DNA of 60,280 nucleotides from Deltaproteobacteria bacterium (GTDB lineage: Bacteria; Myxococcota_A; Polyangia; JAAYKL01), in the NCBI GenBank assembly GCA_016935665.1, contig JAFGQN010000181.1, positions 1 through 60,280 of the forward strand, read 5' to 3'. This document shows positions 34,815 to 45,197 of the stretch, in pieces (position 1 is the first letter of the stretch; the number at the start of each line of letters is the position of its first letter). The notes under the pieces were generated by a model. That model searched no databases and was not told the origin of the DNA. It saw only the letters and a program-made list of their open reading frames with translations. The translations under genes were made by a program, and so were the position numbers.

Positions 34815-37436
34815 TCAGTTGATTGGATGTTCAACCATTTCAAATTCATCGACCATGTCAAAAATCAACATCCCCTGCTCTGCCTGCTCGATAAAAATAA
34901 CGTCGTTGTTAGGAGCCACTTCGATGGACGTCACCTGGCTGCCCACTCCGATTGTCATGGGGAAAAATGAATTGTCTGTAGCAAATTGAAGTGAAAGCGT
35001 GTCGAAATCGTTCTTTGTTTTTTCGCCACCCAGATTCTCCATCTTACCCAATCTGAATTTTAAATATACATTCTCAAAATCTGCGTCCTCAAAAACTCGT
35101 GCGCTTTTCCAGGGGTGTGAATTACCGTCTCTCCACGGAACACATTTTCCATTTTGCATGCTGCCCTCAGACAATCTGCCAGAACTTTGTCCAGTCAGCA
35201 CCCACGACGCATTGGCTCGAACCTTGTAGGTAAAAACCTCGCTGAAACAATTTTGAGTGGGCAAAGGCGCATATTTTTTCCCGGGAATCACTTCAATTCG
35301 AATACGCTCTTCATCGATGACCTCACTTACGCGATACCATTTCCGCAAATCTTCGTTTTCAAATCTCTTGCAATTGGTTGCTTTAAGGCGTGGTTTGGGT
35401 TCGGATGTGATCTCGATAATATCTCCCGGATAGCCAGTAAAGCGCTGATATAACTCGGCATGCTCAACATCTGGTGGCGTTACACCCCACAAATTTCCGT
35501 CGACATCGGGCCCCAATAAACCGGCTCGACAAAAATCCTTATCGACATCGCGCAAGACAATACTGCCTGTCATGGCCAGTGTTGCATCTTTCTCCCAGAT
35601 CGCTTTGCCGGAAATACCCACTTCCCCCTGATAATTAAGCTGCCATTGCTCATTTGAACTCAATCGTTGATCGCATCGGAAATACACATTATGCCCATCT
35701 TCGGACTCAACAATCCGAAATCCAGAAGGATCCTGGGAACATGGGTTCTCAACTGCAGTAGTTTCGTCTGCGTTTGCGCTGGATGCATCATTCGTATCTA
35801 CATCAGATCCAGTACCGGAACCGGAATCAGTTGCGGCGTCGGACCCAGTGTCCATAATTGTATCCGAAACCGTATCAGCACCTGTATTTGATTCAGTATC
35901 CGTCGTATCAGCCGTTTGCGTGGCCGTGTTGGTGTCGCCAGCGGCAGTATCCACTGCGGTGTCATTTGTATCCACTACTGTGTCTGTGTCCGGCTCCAAC
36001 AATGTCACGAAAGGGTCGTCATAATCGAGAATCTCACCATCTCCATACAGGCGCGGCGTATCGGTCAATTCAGGAAAGAGCAATTCCGCTTCGTCATCAT
36101 CGGAAAACCAGTCGGCCTTTGTGCGAAGAGAGTGTGGATAAAAGGAATAGGCCACACCTGAACCGTCATTACTGTACTCTTTGCTAATCAGATCTTTCAT
36201 TTCATCATCGACTGAAACGTCGATCACATACACCAGACCAGAAGTTGTAGACACCAACGCGAACGTGCCGTTAAAATCCAGGTAGCCGGGTTTCTCATCT
36301 TCGGCGACGGATTCGGAAAAACGAACCATTTTAACTTTTTTTGCCTTACCGTACGGCATTTCGATGCTGTACGGTTGGTCTCTTGTAAAATCCCAACTAT
36401 TTACCTCAACCAGTTCGCCGCTTCGCAAGTCCAGTACGACAACGCCTCCTCTCTCGTTTTCCGAAATGTACATCCATCTCTCGAGCTCTGGTTCGATGGA
36501 CATATCGCGTACGGTATACTCCTGCAAATCCATTAGACGAATAACAATATCGGCAGGATCGAGAGGGCGTGCCTCACCGAACGTCCTGAAAGAATCCAAC
36601 GCTCTATCTATGAATATTTCTCTTTGAATTTCGGCAATATAACTGCCACTTTGGTCATCCCGTCCCAGTCTGCCGCCAACGAAAAGCGATGCCATGTTGG
36701 CGGACGCCACCATGGATGAGGGGGCAATACCATCTGGACGTTCATCGACTACGTTATCCTTCAGCGTTCCGCCGTCCAGGCGAATCCACCCCAGGACCCC
36801 TTTGGGGATAGTAAAAGTAAGACCGTTTGCATCGGTTTCGACTCTATCTTTCAGCTGCACTACCGCAACTCGTCCCGCTGCGGGCTGGCTCACAAAAGCA
36901 AATTCGTCCTGAGTTGAATCGCCACTGGCAAACTGATTTCCAACGTCGGACGCAATGATGATTTTCGAAGGTGGAAATTCGACATAAACGGACTCTGCGG
37001 GGAGCAACCTGCCACCGGCAACTGAAGTGGTCACATCCACTATCGAAATATCGCTGGTCCCATAATTGGCGGTATAAACCCTGGAACCATCCGCGGATGC
37101 GGCGATATCCACGGGACGACCGCCAACCGGTACAAAACTATTAAACGGAATGCGTTTCTCCTGGTCCACAATCTGGTAGTCTTCCAGATTGACTACCGCA
37201 ACCTCACCGTATTCTGCCTGAGTCACAAATGCAAAAATTTCTGCGTTTGTACGTTCGCTATTGCGACAGGATTTTAATGGAAGAGGACTATTCGTGCCCC
37301 GGTCAAAGCAAACCAGCGCCACAGCCTGGGGCTGATTGAACTGTGGAATATCGGCATCCTCGATATCCTCCTTGCACCCCGACGCAGCGAACAACAACAC
37401 ACAGGTCAAAAGACCGATAACTAAAAAATTACGCAC
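34815..37436 (-). CDS. Beta-propeller lipoprotein with Asp/Thr-rich linker
   Basis: GTG at 37436 is chosen: CTGAAGGA lies 9 bases upstream and it gives a clean signal with lipobox AASGC. Residues about 30-480 read as YVTN/WD-like beta-propeller blades (PVDIAASADGSRVYTANYG, TSDISIVDV). Then comes a linker of about 80 residues made nearly only of Asp, Thr, Ala, Ser and Gly (DNA about 35750-36000), and a C-terminal beta-rich domain with Cys residues that resumes propeller-like strands at the end (VTSIEVAPNNDVIFIEQAEQ). It begins 5 bases after the stop of the related lipoprotein gene. The function is unknown; such propellers often bind polysaccharide or cofactors, or support surface complexes. 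Confidence 0.8.
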   Translation of the reverse strand: MRNFLVIGLLTCVLLFAASGCKEDIEDADIPQFNQPQAVALVCFDRGTNSPLPLKSCRNSERTNAEIFAFVTQAEYGEVAVVNLEDYQIVDQEKRIPFNSFVPVGGRPVDIAASADGSRVYTANYGTSDISIVDVTTSVAGGRLLPAESVYVEFPPSKIIIASDVGNQFASGDSTQDEFAFVSQPAAGRVAVVQLKDRVETDANGLTFTIPKGVLGWIRLDGGTLKDNVVDERPDGIAPSSMVASANMASLFVGGRLGRDDQSGSYIAEIQREIFIDRALDSFRTFGEARPLDPADIVIRLMDLQEYTVRDMSIEPELERWMYISENERGGVVVLDLRSGELVEVNSWDFTRDQPYSIEMPYGKAKKVKMVRFSESVAEDEKPGYLDFNGTFALVSTTSGLVYVIDVSVDDEMKDLISKEYSNDGSGVAYSFYPHSLRTKADWFSDDDEAELLFPELTDTPRLYGDGEILDYDDPFVTLLEPDTDTVVDTNDTAVDTAAGDTNTATQTADTTDTESNTGADTVSDTIMDTGSDAATDSGSGTGSDVDTNDASSANADETTAVENPCSQDPSGFRIVESEDGHNVYFRCDQRLSSNEQWQLNYQGEVGISGKAIWEKDATLAMTGSIVLRDVDKDFCRAGLLGPDVDGNLWGVTPPDVEHAELYQRFTGYPGDIIEITSEPKPRLKATNCKRFENEDLRKWYRVSEVIDEERIRIEVIPGKKYAPLPTQNCFSEVFTYKVRANASWVLTGQSSGRLSEGSMQNGKCVPWRDGNSHPWKSARVFEDADFENVYLKFRLGKMENLGGEKTKNDFDTLSLQFATDNSFFPMTIGVGSQVTSIEVAPNNDVIFIEQAEQGMLIFDMVDEFEMVEHPIN

Positions 37437-37440
37437 GGTA

Positions 37441-38856
37441 TTAATTTCCTTCAGCTGAATTAGGGACGCCAATCCGCAAAATCAATGCCTGGTCGTCTGT
37501 CGCACCATTGTTTTTAACGTAAACCAGGTTAAAAGGCGCTTCTGTTTGAATCATTGAAATAGTGGATTCCGAAAAATTGGCAATATACGCGATTTTTCGT
37601 TTTGCATCAAAAGCGATGTCCTGCGATCCCACACCGGTTTTTCTGATCACCGGTACCATGTAATCGGCATCCACGATGTATACCTGTCCAGTCAGGAAGC
37701 ACGCCACATAGGCGTACAATTTGTCGTCAAGTTGGTTCTCCGGGTCACCTTCGTCGACATACGTTTTGACCTTAGCAGCTTCCCGACAAATGGTTATTGA
37801 GTCGGTCACTTCGTAACGTTCCAAATCCAATTTGAGCAGCATCGGTGGTCGCTGAGAAATTACAAAACCGGTTTTTCCATCAGGAGAGACCGTCACATCT
37901 CTAAGGGCTGCTCCATAACCTAAATTATAATCCGTTGACAAATTGATAGTTTTGGATTGCCCAAATGAAGGATCTGAGTAGTAGCTGCCATCGTCTCGCA
38001 AATCTGTCTGCACATCCAAAACAGCCACATGAGGTGCAGTATCCCGCTGTCCCACAAGAAGTATATCCTGATTGTGCGGATTTACCGCGAGACCAGACGC
38101 GCCCTGAATCACGCCACCAATCACCTTAATGAGATTATTATTTCCAACACTTCTTTGCCCCGAAACTGAAAACAGCGAAACCTCCCCGCGGTCGCGATGA
38201 CTGGCAAACCCAAGTGTCACCATTTGGTCATCGTAAAAATAATTCATTGTTTTCACATCGTAGGGTTCCTTGGGCATAGTTGCTATGGAATTATCCGTGA
38301 TCATATGAGCACTGTCACAATGCTGATCATCTGATTTTTTCTCGCCACAATCCATAACATCCGCTCCGTCGTTCAAATCCACGACAACAATGGCACGCTC
38401 ACCGCGAACGGGTATCAATGCGCGATCCTTATCCGGTGTAATATCAATCGTGCTTGCATATGCACCAAGGCGGATCGTCTCATTTTTTATGATGCCCTCT
38501 GACGGATTCAGGTTGCAGTATTGAGTAGTCCTGCCGCCACTGCAAAACCGCTTCAATCCCACCCCGGGTGGCAACGAAAATGTGCCGTTTCCTGGATTGT
38601 ATGACAACGGTGCACCCGCCACACTATCCAATTTATCCAGCGAATACGCAACCAACGTTCCCGCATTATACCGAAGATCAAAATTCGAGTTGACCACCAG
38701 CAGATGGCTGTCATCATGAACTGTGGACAACGCCACCGGAAACACGAATTGGTCGTCTGGTGGGTCTATGCCGTCGGTATCTCCAAGGCAGCCATTGGTA
38801 AAAAAGACTGCCGCACATATTAATGATATTAATTTTACGTATTTAAATGGTCTCAT
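37441..38856 (-). CDS. Beta-propeller lipoprotein
   Basis: The ATG at 38856 gives a signal (RPFKYVKLISLICAAVFFTN) with lipobox FTNGC; the frame is open to 38943 but the extra part is charged and unlike a signal peptide. The 471 residues are a propeller: ASTIDITPDKDRALIPVRGE, ALRDVTVSPDGKTGFVISQR and DIAFDAKRKIAYIANFSEST are blade-type repeats. It forms a translationally close pair with the larger propeller lipoprotein (4-base gap). No catalytic residues are evident. The ribosome binding site is weak. Confidence 0.8.
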   Translation of the reverse strand: MRPFKYVKLISLICAAVFFTNGCLGDTDGIDPPDDQFVFPVALSTVHDDSHLLVVNSNFDLRYNAGTLVAYSLDKLDSVAGAPLSYNPGNGTFSLPPGVGLKRFCSGGRTTQYCNLNPSEGIIKNETIRLGAYASTIDITPDKDRALIPVRGERAIVVVDLNDGADVMDCGEKKSDDQHCDSAHMITDNSIATMPKEPYDVKTMNYFYDDQMVTLGFASHRDRGEVSLFSVSGQRSVGNNNLIKVIGGVIQGASGLAVNPHNQDILLVGQRDTAPHVAVLDVQTDLRDDGSYYSDPSFGQSKTINLSTDYNLGYGAALRDVTVSPDGKTGFVISQRPPMLLKLDLERYEVTDSITICREAAKVKTYVDEGDPENQLDDKLYAYVACFLTGQVYIVDADYMVPVIRKTGVGSQDIAFDAKRKIAYIANFSESTISMIQTEAPFNLVYVKNNGATDDQALILRIGVPNSAEGN

Positions 38857-38888
38857 CAGAAGCCGGATACTAGACGAATCCAATCGGG

Positions 38889-39119
38889 TTAGCAAGGGGC
38901 GTTTTGTGAAACTTCGCGTGCTATTTTTTTGTTGAATATGCATCGTGTCAGACCATCGCGCATCGCATCATCGGCAACTGTCTCCGACAGTAAAATGCCG
39001 GCCAAACGAGTGGCCATAATTAACTGTTGGCCGTTTTTCATCGCGTTCAAAAGCGTAAAATCGCGTGTTTCTTCGGTCACTGGCTGGCATATCTTTTGTA
39101 AATCCGCAGAATATGACAC
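38889..39119 (-). CDS. Possible 76-residue helical protein
   Basis: GTG at 39119 opens a frame with natural codon and residue use (acidic and basic helices, LLNAMKNGQQLIMATRLAGI). It lies 33 bases before the propeller lipoprotein on the same strand and overlaps only the first 7 bases of comEC when comEC starts at 39113. The ribosome binding site is poor and no family is recognised, so it may not be expressed. Confidence 0.3.
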   Translation of the reverse strand: MSYSADLQKICQPVTEETRDFTLLNAMKNGQQLIMATRLAGILLSETVADDAMRDGLTRCIFNKKIAREVSQNAPC

Positions 39120-41542
39120 GCCTGCAACTCATTGCGACCAGTTTTATCGTGGGGCTAATTATGTCTGCAGCAGGCCCCCTGTTTGCCATTGGAATTATTG
39201 TTGCGCCCATATTTTTAATTCTCCGACGGTTCTCTCCAGGAATTTCACTGCCGGTTTCAATAATTTTATCCTTTTACGCAGGTATTTGCCTGTACCAACT
39301 TCGGGTCTTGCATGACTCACCACCGCCCACCGCAGCCTGCCGTCGATTGGTGGAAGGAACACTTATTTCCGCACCAGAGTCGTTTGCCGAACGTACCCGG
39401 TTAAAAATGCGATTATCCGGTATTTCTTCCTGTCAAAAAGAAAAAACCACATCTGACATCCTACCACACCATCGTTTGGCATACATCACCGTACATTCGC
39501 CGAAGCTCACAGCCATTGCTGCCGGTGATCGCCTGCGATTCGCCGCACATCTGCAACCGAGAAAACAACACAATATTTCATTTAACGATTTTAGCAATTC
39601 TTTCCATTACACCGCATCTTTGACAGAATCCTCTAATCTGATTGTCTTAAGTAAGCCAAACGCGCTGTCTCGTCGGTTACAAACTATTCGATGGCGCATC
39701 CAACGGCTAATTATGCGCACCCTTGACGAACCCGATGCAGCCGTTGCGATCGCTTTGACAACGGGCCAACGGCATCTGCTCACACCAGAGATACGACACC
39801 AGTTTCAGCAACTTGGTACAGGTCACCTTCTTGCCGTCAGCGGACTGCATCTGGGAATATTTGCGCTGTTAAGTTATCGGTTATCCCTCTTCATTTTCAG
39901 AAGAATCCCCCCCGTCGCCAGACGAACCAATGTACAGCGTATCAGCGCGGCGCTGGCCATTCCCGCGGTTTTATTCTTCACCATCTTCACTGGCGCTAAT
40001 CCGCCTGTCGTCCGGGCATGCGTAATGTCGATTTTCGTGATGCTGGCGATTATCCTGGAAAAAAATCCATATCCGTCACAATCCATCCTTTTGGCCGCCA
40101 GTCTTTTGCTGGCCAGCGATCCGGTGCTGATAACAAATGTCGGCTTCCAACTCAGTTTCGCCAGTGTTGCTGCAATCATGATATGCAACAAAACAATCCT
40201 CCCCTTTATGACAAACCTTCAGGCGAGTGCTCCCAGGCACGGGGCCCCTGAAGGACGCGTAAGCCAAATCCTCATTTTATTTTCTCGATGGTTGTCAAAT
40301 TTGTTAAAAGTTTCGATTATTGCGTCAGCGGCAACTGCCCCAATTCTCGCGATGCATTTTCACTCAGTCCCCATTCTCGCCCCCATCGCCAACATGTTTT
40401 TTGTGCCGTTGGTATCATTAATCATCATGCCTCTGCTCCTTTTGTCGCTGCCCCTGGGTATCTTTCAATCGTCGCTGGCAGAAACCCTGATTCACCTGGC
40501 ACAAACTCCTTTGAAATTATTCATTTCAACCACTTCATTTATTGCAGATTACGCGCCCGAAATATCCTGCGAAAGCTATATGTCGCGCATTTCTATATTT
40601 GCTGCATCCATGGGACTGCTGCTGTTTGTGAAAGGAAAACTTCGCCCTGCTTTTTTTGCAGTGATCACTTTTCTCGCGACAGCCCTCTGTCATCTGCTAC
40701 TGGTTTCAGATCAATTCCCGTCCGGTGCATTGACGTTGGACTTTCTGGATGTGGGACAGGGAGATGCCACGCTTGTAACGTTTCCGCAGGGTAAGCACTG
40801 GCTGATAGATGCCGGCGGCACAGCTCGATACCCTATTGGGAGCAACTACCTGCTGCCTCTGCTGCGAAATCTGAACGTACGGCAGTTAGACAAGGTCATC
40901 CTGTCACACCCGGACCCGGATCACGTGGCGGGTATTCCGGACATTTTAAAATCATTAAAAGTGAAAGAAATATGGGAAAACGGGCAGGGACGCCAGGAAG
41001 CCGCATCGCCTGCGTATAAACAAATGATTCAAATTGCGAAGCAAAAGAAGATTAGAATGGAGATGCCATCCCGGTTTTGCGGGCGTACCATGGAACAGGG
41101 CGTCACTGCTGTTGTAATACATCCGTGTGTTAAACATTCGTCTTATTTTCCAACACTATCGTTCAATGACAATTCCATCGTTGTACGTTTATCCTATACT
41201 GGCCACTCAGTACTTTTACCCGGTGATCTGAGCCGTGACGGCGAAGAAATAGTCCTCGCTTCTCCACATCAATTACACAGCGATATATTGAAGCTGGGGC
41301 ATCATGGGTCATCAAGTTCGTCAACGAAACCGTTTTTAGAGCGGGTTCGCCCACATATCGCAATTGCAAGCAGTGGCTATTTTAATCAGTTCGGATTTCC
41401 ATCGAAACCCGTCGTCGAAAGACTGCTCAGAAACGATACGAAAATCTACAGCACCAATCAAGAAGGTTGGATTCGAATCATCATTAATAAGGCAAAAATA
41501 AAAGTGATTACCCAAAAAAGGCAATTGCCGAGGCATTTTTAG
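39113..41542 (+). CDS. comEC: ComEC/Rec2-like DNA uptake channel
   Basis: ComEC moves single-stranded DNA across the inner membrane in natural transformation. The 809 residues have N-terminal hydrophobic helices and a DUF4131-like part, the competence domain (ALTTGQRHLLTPEIRHQFQQ, LGTGHLLAVSGLHLGIF), several membrane helices, and a C-terminal metallo-beta-lactamase domain (LDFLDVGQGDATLV, HPDPDHVAG near residue 598, LKLGHHGSSSSS). All three parts are present, so it is full length. The start is uncertain: a GTG at 39065 is in frame but would overlap the possible antisense small gene. Confidence 0.93.
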   Translation: MTRLQLIATSFIVGLIMSAAGPLFAIGIIVAPIFLILRRFSPGISLPVSIILSFYAGICLYQLRVLHDSPPPTAACRRLVEGTLISAPESFAERTRLKMRLSGISSCQKEKTTSDILPHHRLAYITVHSPKLTAIAAGDRLRFAAHLQPRKQHNISFNDFSNSFHYTASLTESSNLIVLSKPNALSRRLQTIRWRIQRLIMRTLDEPDAAVAIALTTGQRHLLTPEIRHQFQQLGTGHLLAVSGLHLGIFALLSYRLSLFIFRRIPPVARRTNVQRISAALAIPAVLFFTIFTGANPPVVRACVMSIFVMLAIILEKNPYPSQSILLAASLLLASDPVLITNVGFQLSFASVAAIMICNKTILPFMTNLQASAPRHGAPEGRVSQILILFSRWLSNLLKVSIIASAATAPILAMHFHSVPILAPIANMFFVPLVSLIIMPLLLLSLPLGIFQSSLAETLIHLAQTPLKLFISTTSFIADYAPEISCESYMSRISIFAASMGLLLFVKGKLRPAFFAVITFLATALCHLLLVSDQFPSGALTLDFLDVGQGDATLVTFPQGKHWLIDAGGTARYPIGSNYLLPLLRNLNVRQLDKVILSHPDPDHVAGIPDILKSLKVKEIWENGQGRQEAASPAYKQMIQIAKQKKIRMEMPSRFCGRTMEQGVTAVVIHPCVKHSSYFPTLSFNDNSIVVRLSYTGHSVLLPGDLSRDGEEIVLASPHQLHSDILKLGHHGSSSSSTKPFLERVRPHIAIASSGYFNQFGFPSKPVVERLLRNDTKIYSTNQEGWIRIIINKAKIKVITQKRQLPRHF

Positions 41543-41673
41543 TTGCCAACCCCTGGTTGCTCAGCTAAATTCATCCAATGTGTAATCCACCCTGCGGGGA
41601 TTGGACGGGTTTTTGGATAGACCACAAGACACGCATTTTTTTGCAAATCCAAAATAGAGATAACGAGCAATTC

Positions 41674-42243
41674 ATGAAAAAAGAGATTTTTGATTCGCTG
41701 GCAAAGCTTTCTCCTGAGTTTTTGACCGGCAGCGGTATTCCGAAACAAACCCCATCGGTGGAGATTCCGGGTGAACTGGCATTTTGTCTGAACACGCTCA
41801 TGACCACCGTTGGCCAACAGATGAACCTGTCGCCGGCCTCCGTTCTGGAGCGCATTCTCGACGCCGGTATCGAAGGCTGGGTGAGCCAGTTGCCGGACAA
41901 CACCAAAAGATTTATTGGCCTGAATGCTTTTGGCGCCAGTTCGCCCCATGCATCCGATCTGGACGACTACGACGATGACAATGACCCCGATCCCGCCGAC
42001 GCCCAACAGGCTGCGTATGCCCAAATGACCGAATCATACGGATATACACCACTGACAGCGCACAATTTGTCTAAATCTGCCGGTGGGAAAGGCAGGGGGG
42101 ACCAGCGCAGCAATGGTTCAAACGGGCGTAAAAGCACCCGGCAGAAAAAGGTTCGCAATACCGGGAAGAAACAGCCGCCACGGAAGAACAACTCCAGAAG
42201 GCGACGATACGCCTCCGCCAAACCGCAGGCCCAGGCTCAGTAG
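41674..42243 (+). CDS. Hypothetical protein with basic C-terminal tail
   Basis: The ATG at 41674 is preferred to the open frame from 41578, which has a Cys/Trp-rich, unlikely N-terminus. Of 189 residues, about 1-90 are compact and helical (LAFCLNTLMTTVGQQMNLSP, SVLERILDAGIEGW, somewhat like a ribbon-helix-helix or small helical domain). An acidic stretch DLDDYDDDNDPDPAD follows, then a strongly basic Lys/Arg/Gly/Ser tail (about 140-189). Such charge layout is seen in DNA- or RNA-binding proteins. Function unknown. It follows comEC on the same strand. Confidence 0.6.
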   Translation: MKKEIFDSLAKLSPEFLTGSGIPKQTPSVEIPGELAFCLNTLMTTVGQQMNLSPASVLERILDAGIEGWVSQLPDNTKRFIGLNAFGASSPHASDLDDYDDDNDPDPADAQQAAYAQMTESYGYTPLTAHNLSKSAGGKGRGDQRSNGSNGRKSTRQKKVRNTGKKQPPRKNNSRRRRYASAKPQAQAQ

Positions 42244-42532
42244 TTCACTGAACAACTGTTTTTCTTGCATCACATGCCGTGTTTTTGGATAGTCAATACA
42301 TCGATGACCAAGAATATCTCAATGCGAAGCTTTATCAGGTTTCAATTACACTGAAATTTTAATTGCAGTTTAGCAAACCAAAAAAAGTTTAGTGACACGG
42401 AAAAGCGTTTGACAATACATTCCCGAAATATTACTGATCAAACATGTGCCATATAAGGATTTACTCCATTTAGAAGAAACAATTTTTCTATATTTCTGAT
42501 CAGTCAGGAAAGAAAGTTATCAGGTGTATGTC

Positions 42533-43510
42533 ATGAAGAGGTTATTTTTATTCGTTCTGTGTATTGCAGCACTTGTGATGGCTGCCTGCACCACAATGGA
42601 AGCAGATGAGCCCGCTACAGAAGTATGGACAGATGGGTTGAGTTTGGAAGAAGTTGTATCTGTAATGCCCGTTACCGTTGATTTAGCTGAACCAGCAGCA
42701 CCCCAGGCATCCAATTTAGTGAAACGAAATATTGTCGCAGCAGATTCCACCACTGACACTGCCATCAAAATCACATGGGCATGGCCTGTTGCCTGGTGTA
42801 CCGGCGAAATCGCCGAGTACTGCACGTCATCCAAGCTGTGGAAAATTTACGGTCAGGATGAAAACGGAGAGTGGCAACCTCTTCCAGCCAGCATCGTGAA
42901 AAAGACAATTAAAAATTCCGTTACCGGCGAATTTGATTATGAGTGGAGCGCATATTTCAGTTGGATCCCTCAACATGTTTTGACGTACTTTAAAGTGTCA
43001 TTGCCGGATCACAACACTGGAGCGCTTTACGAAAGTATTGTGACTTTCTTTGTCACCCCACCCCTACCTAATCTCCTCCAGCCGTCAGATATTCGCGTTT
43101 CCCTGTTGGAAGCTTCTGCCAAGGCACCTTCCAAACTATATGGAATGGTTGGCGCATCAAAAGGAAAGGCCTCCCAGGAAGTATTCACATCACTTCAAAA
43201 TTTTGCGGGTGGTGTCGATCTTCCTTCTGCTACGCTGGTTACAAGTCAGCTTCCTTTCAACCATCCAATCAAATTCGCAATCGAAACCGATTTCAGCGCT
43301 ACCGAATGGGGTTTCGCAAATCCGGTTGTTGTGCATGAATCCAATTCATCATTCTGTAAAGTGACCGAAGTCACCGACAACGTTCCAACGGACACAATAT
43401 GGCGCTTCAAATTTGCTTTTGAAGATCTGCCTCTCGATAAAGCCTCATTCGAAGCCGGCGGGTTGTTTGATTACAACGACCTGGTTTTCTATGTTGATGT
43501 GTTGAAATAG
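42533..43510 (+). CDS. Lipoprotein with DUF4114-like end
   Basis: The ATG at 42533 with AGGTG upstream gives MKRLFLFVLCIAALVMAAC, a clear lipobox (MAAC). The body is beta-rich, with an early domain around ITWAWPVAWCTGEIAEYC and a C-terminal pattern FEDLPLDKASFEAGGLFDYN followed by DLVFYVDVL. The phrase FEDLP...DYNDLVF is the signature of DUF4114 carbohydrate/calcium-related domains. Function unknown, likely surface-exposed. A 280-base AT-rich leader region precedes it and holds a TTGACA near 42409 with no matching -10. Confidence 0.65.
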   Translation: MKRLFLFVLCIAALVMAACTTMEADEPATEVWTDGLSLEEVVSVMPVTVDLAEPAAPQASNLVKRNIVAADSTTDTAIKITWAWPVAWCTGEIAEYCTSSKLWKIYGQDENGEWQPLPASIVKKTIKNSVTGEFDYEWSAYFSWIPQHVLTYFKVSLPDHNTGALYESIVTFFVTPPLPNLLQPSDIRVSLLEASAKAPSKLYGMVGASKGKASQEVFTSLQNFAGGVDLPSATLVTSQLPFNHPIKFAIETDFSATEWGFANPVVVHESNSSFCKVTEVTDNVPTDTIWRFKFAFEDLPLDKASFEAGGLFDYNDLVFYVDVLK

Positions 43511-43675
43511 TCCACTCGCAACCGCCTCCCATTCACCTGGCCATGGCCAGCGGCCGAAATCGCATTTGGCCACCCCATTTCAAGTCAAAAGACGCTGTCA
43601 CACTGAAAACATAACGCTGTTGGGACAAGAAGACATCTATTTTTCCTGGCACAGGAGTTGCCACACTGTCGTTCC

Positions 43676-45193
43676 ATGAGCAGAGCTATTCAAATCAGCG
43701 TGCGACAGGGGGCCAAACAGTTGGCGGACTATCAGTTTGCCGTCCCCAACACGCTTCGTGTCGGTAGAAGCGATGACTGTGACATCGTGCTCGATTCCAA
43801 AGAAGTCTCCCGATGTCACTGCAACATGGAACTCGAAACCAAAGGATTTCGAATAGTGGACCATTCCCTGAACGGAACAACTCTCGCGCGCCCAGCCCAA
43901 AATGGCCGCAATTCGTACAATAATATATGTGGTATCGGCCCATTCCATTTGCATATTCAGGCAGAGGACACCGATTCCGCCCCGTTGGATACAATCAATA
44001 TCCGCAAAGACGTACTGGAGCAGTTGGTGCACGAACTCAAAATCTCGGAGGTACAAAAAAATGCGCCCCAACTGGTACATCGCGTCGAAAGTGTCCTGGA
44101 ACGACTTTTAAGTCAGTACGAACTCAGCCAATCGGCTCAGATCGAGCTGAGGGAAATACTTCGCGATGAAGCGCTGGGGCTTGGTCCCCTGGAAACTCTC
44201 CTGAAGGATGACACCGTCAGCGAAATCATGGTGGTGCGCCCCGATACTGTTTATGTGGAACGGAAAGGTATTATCGAAAAGTCGCCGTTGACCTTTTCCA
44301 GCGAAACGTCTGTGCGAACTGTCATTGATCGAATAGTCGCCCCTCTTGGCAGACGTGTTGATGAGGCTTCCCCCATGGTCGATGCCCGATTGGCGGATGG
44401 ATCCCGAGTCAACGCGGTTATTCCCCCGCTGGCGATAGGCGGCTCAGCCATAACCATCCGCAAATTTTCCAGCGCCACCCCCACTATGGACGATTTGGTT
44501 TCGTTTGGCAGTCTGAACGATGGCATGGCGGAATTTCTTTGCTGCGCTGTGGCATCCCGACAGAACATCGTCATATCCGGCGGAACCGGTTCGGGCAAAA
44601 CCACACTTTTGAACATTCTGTCGGCACAGATTTCCCCCAGCGAGCGCATCGTTACCATTGAGGATGCCGCGGAACTGAAGCTGCAGCAGCCTCATGTGGT
44701 TTCACTGGAGACCCGTCCAGAAAACAGCGAAGGACGAGGGGTCGTAACCATTAGAGACCTGGTAAAAAACGCGCTTCGAATGCGTCCCGATCGCATCATC
44801 GTTGGCGAGTGTCGCGGAGGTGAAACACTGGACATGCTGCAGGCCATGAATACCGGACATGATGGCTCCCTCACCACCACCCATGCGAACTCCCCGACTG
44901 AGGCCATCACCCGTTTGGAGACACTCACACTGCTGTCCGGATTGAACCTGCCGGCTCGAGCCATAAAGGAACAGATTTGCGGTGCCATCGACATCATTGT
45001 TCAGCAAAAACGCTTTCACGATGGAAAACGGCGAATAACCGCGATAACGGAGGTAGGCCATATTGATGATGACGGAAACATCGAAACGTTTGATTTGTGG
45101 CGATACAATCCACCTTCGGCACACAGCGATGCAAAGGACGGCTCCTTCCAGGCGAGCGGCAGAATTCCGCGCTTTCAACTTTTGAAAGGATAA
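43676..45193 (+). CDS. cpaF: FHA-domain CpaF/TadA-type secretion ATPase
   Basis: The ATPase drives assembly of Tad/Flp pili or a related secretion system. Residues 5-100 are an FHA domain ([20 protein letters not shown]); residues 120-460 are the CpaF core with [15 protein letters not shown], Walker [13 protein letters not shown] near 301, [20 protein letters not shown] and a Walker B/His box ([15 protein letters not shown]). The TTG at 43658 is also open, but the ATG is closer to the FHA start. It leads a unit with tadB and tadC (4 bases to tadB). The FHA domain suggests control by a Ser/Thr kinase. Confidence 0.92.
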   Translation: MSRAIQISVRQGAKQLADYQFAVPNTLRVGRSDDCDIVLDSKEVSRCHCNMELETKGFRIVDHSLNGTTLARPAQNGRNSYNNICGIGPFHLHIQAEDTDSAPLDTINIRKDVLEQLVHELKISEVQKNAPQLVHRVESVLERLLSQYELSQSAQIELREILRDEALGLGPLETLLKDDTVSEIMVVRPDTVYVERKGIIEKSPLTFSSETSVRTVIDRIVAPLGRRVDEASPMVDARLADGSRVNAVIPPLAIGGSAITIRKFSSATPTMDDLVSFGSLNDGMAEFLCCAVASRQNIVISGGTGSGKTTLLNILSAQISPSERIVTIEDAAELKLQQPHVVSLETRPENSEGRGVVTIRDLVKNALRMRPDRIIVGECRGGETLDMLQAMNTGHDGSLTTTHANSPTEAITRLETLTLLSGLNLPARAIKEQICGAIDIIVQQKRFHDGKRRITAITEVGHIDDDGNIETFDLWRYNPPSAHSDAKDGSFQASGRIPRFQLLKG

Positions 45194-45197
45194 ACTG

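Noticed and set aside
41539-42024. A 161-codon minus-strand frame opposite the basic-tailed protein
   Set aside because: Lower coding quality than the plus strand and no ribosome binding site.
42409-42437. TTGACA box before the DUF4114-like lipoprotein
   Set aside because: No acceptable -10 element at 16-18 bases, so a promoter cannot be claimed.
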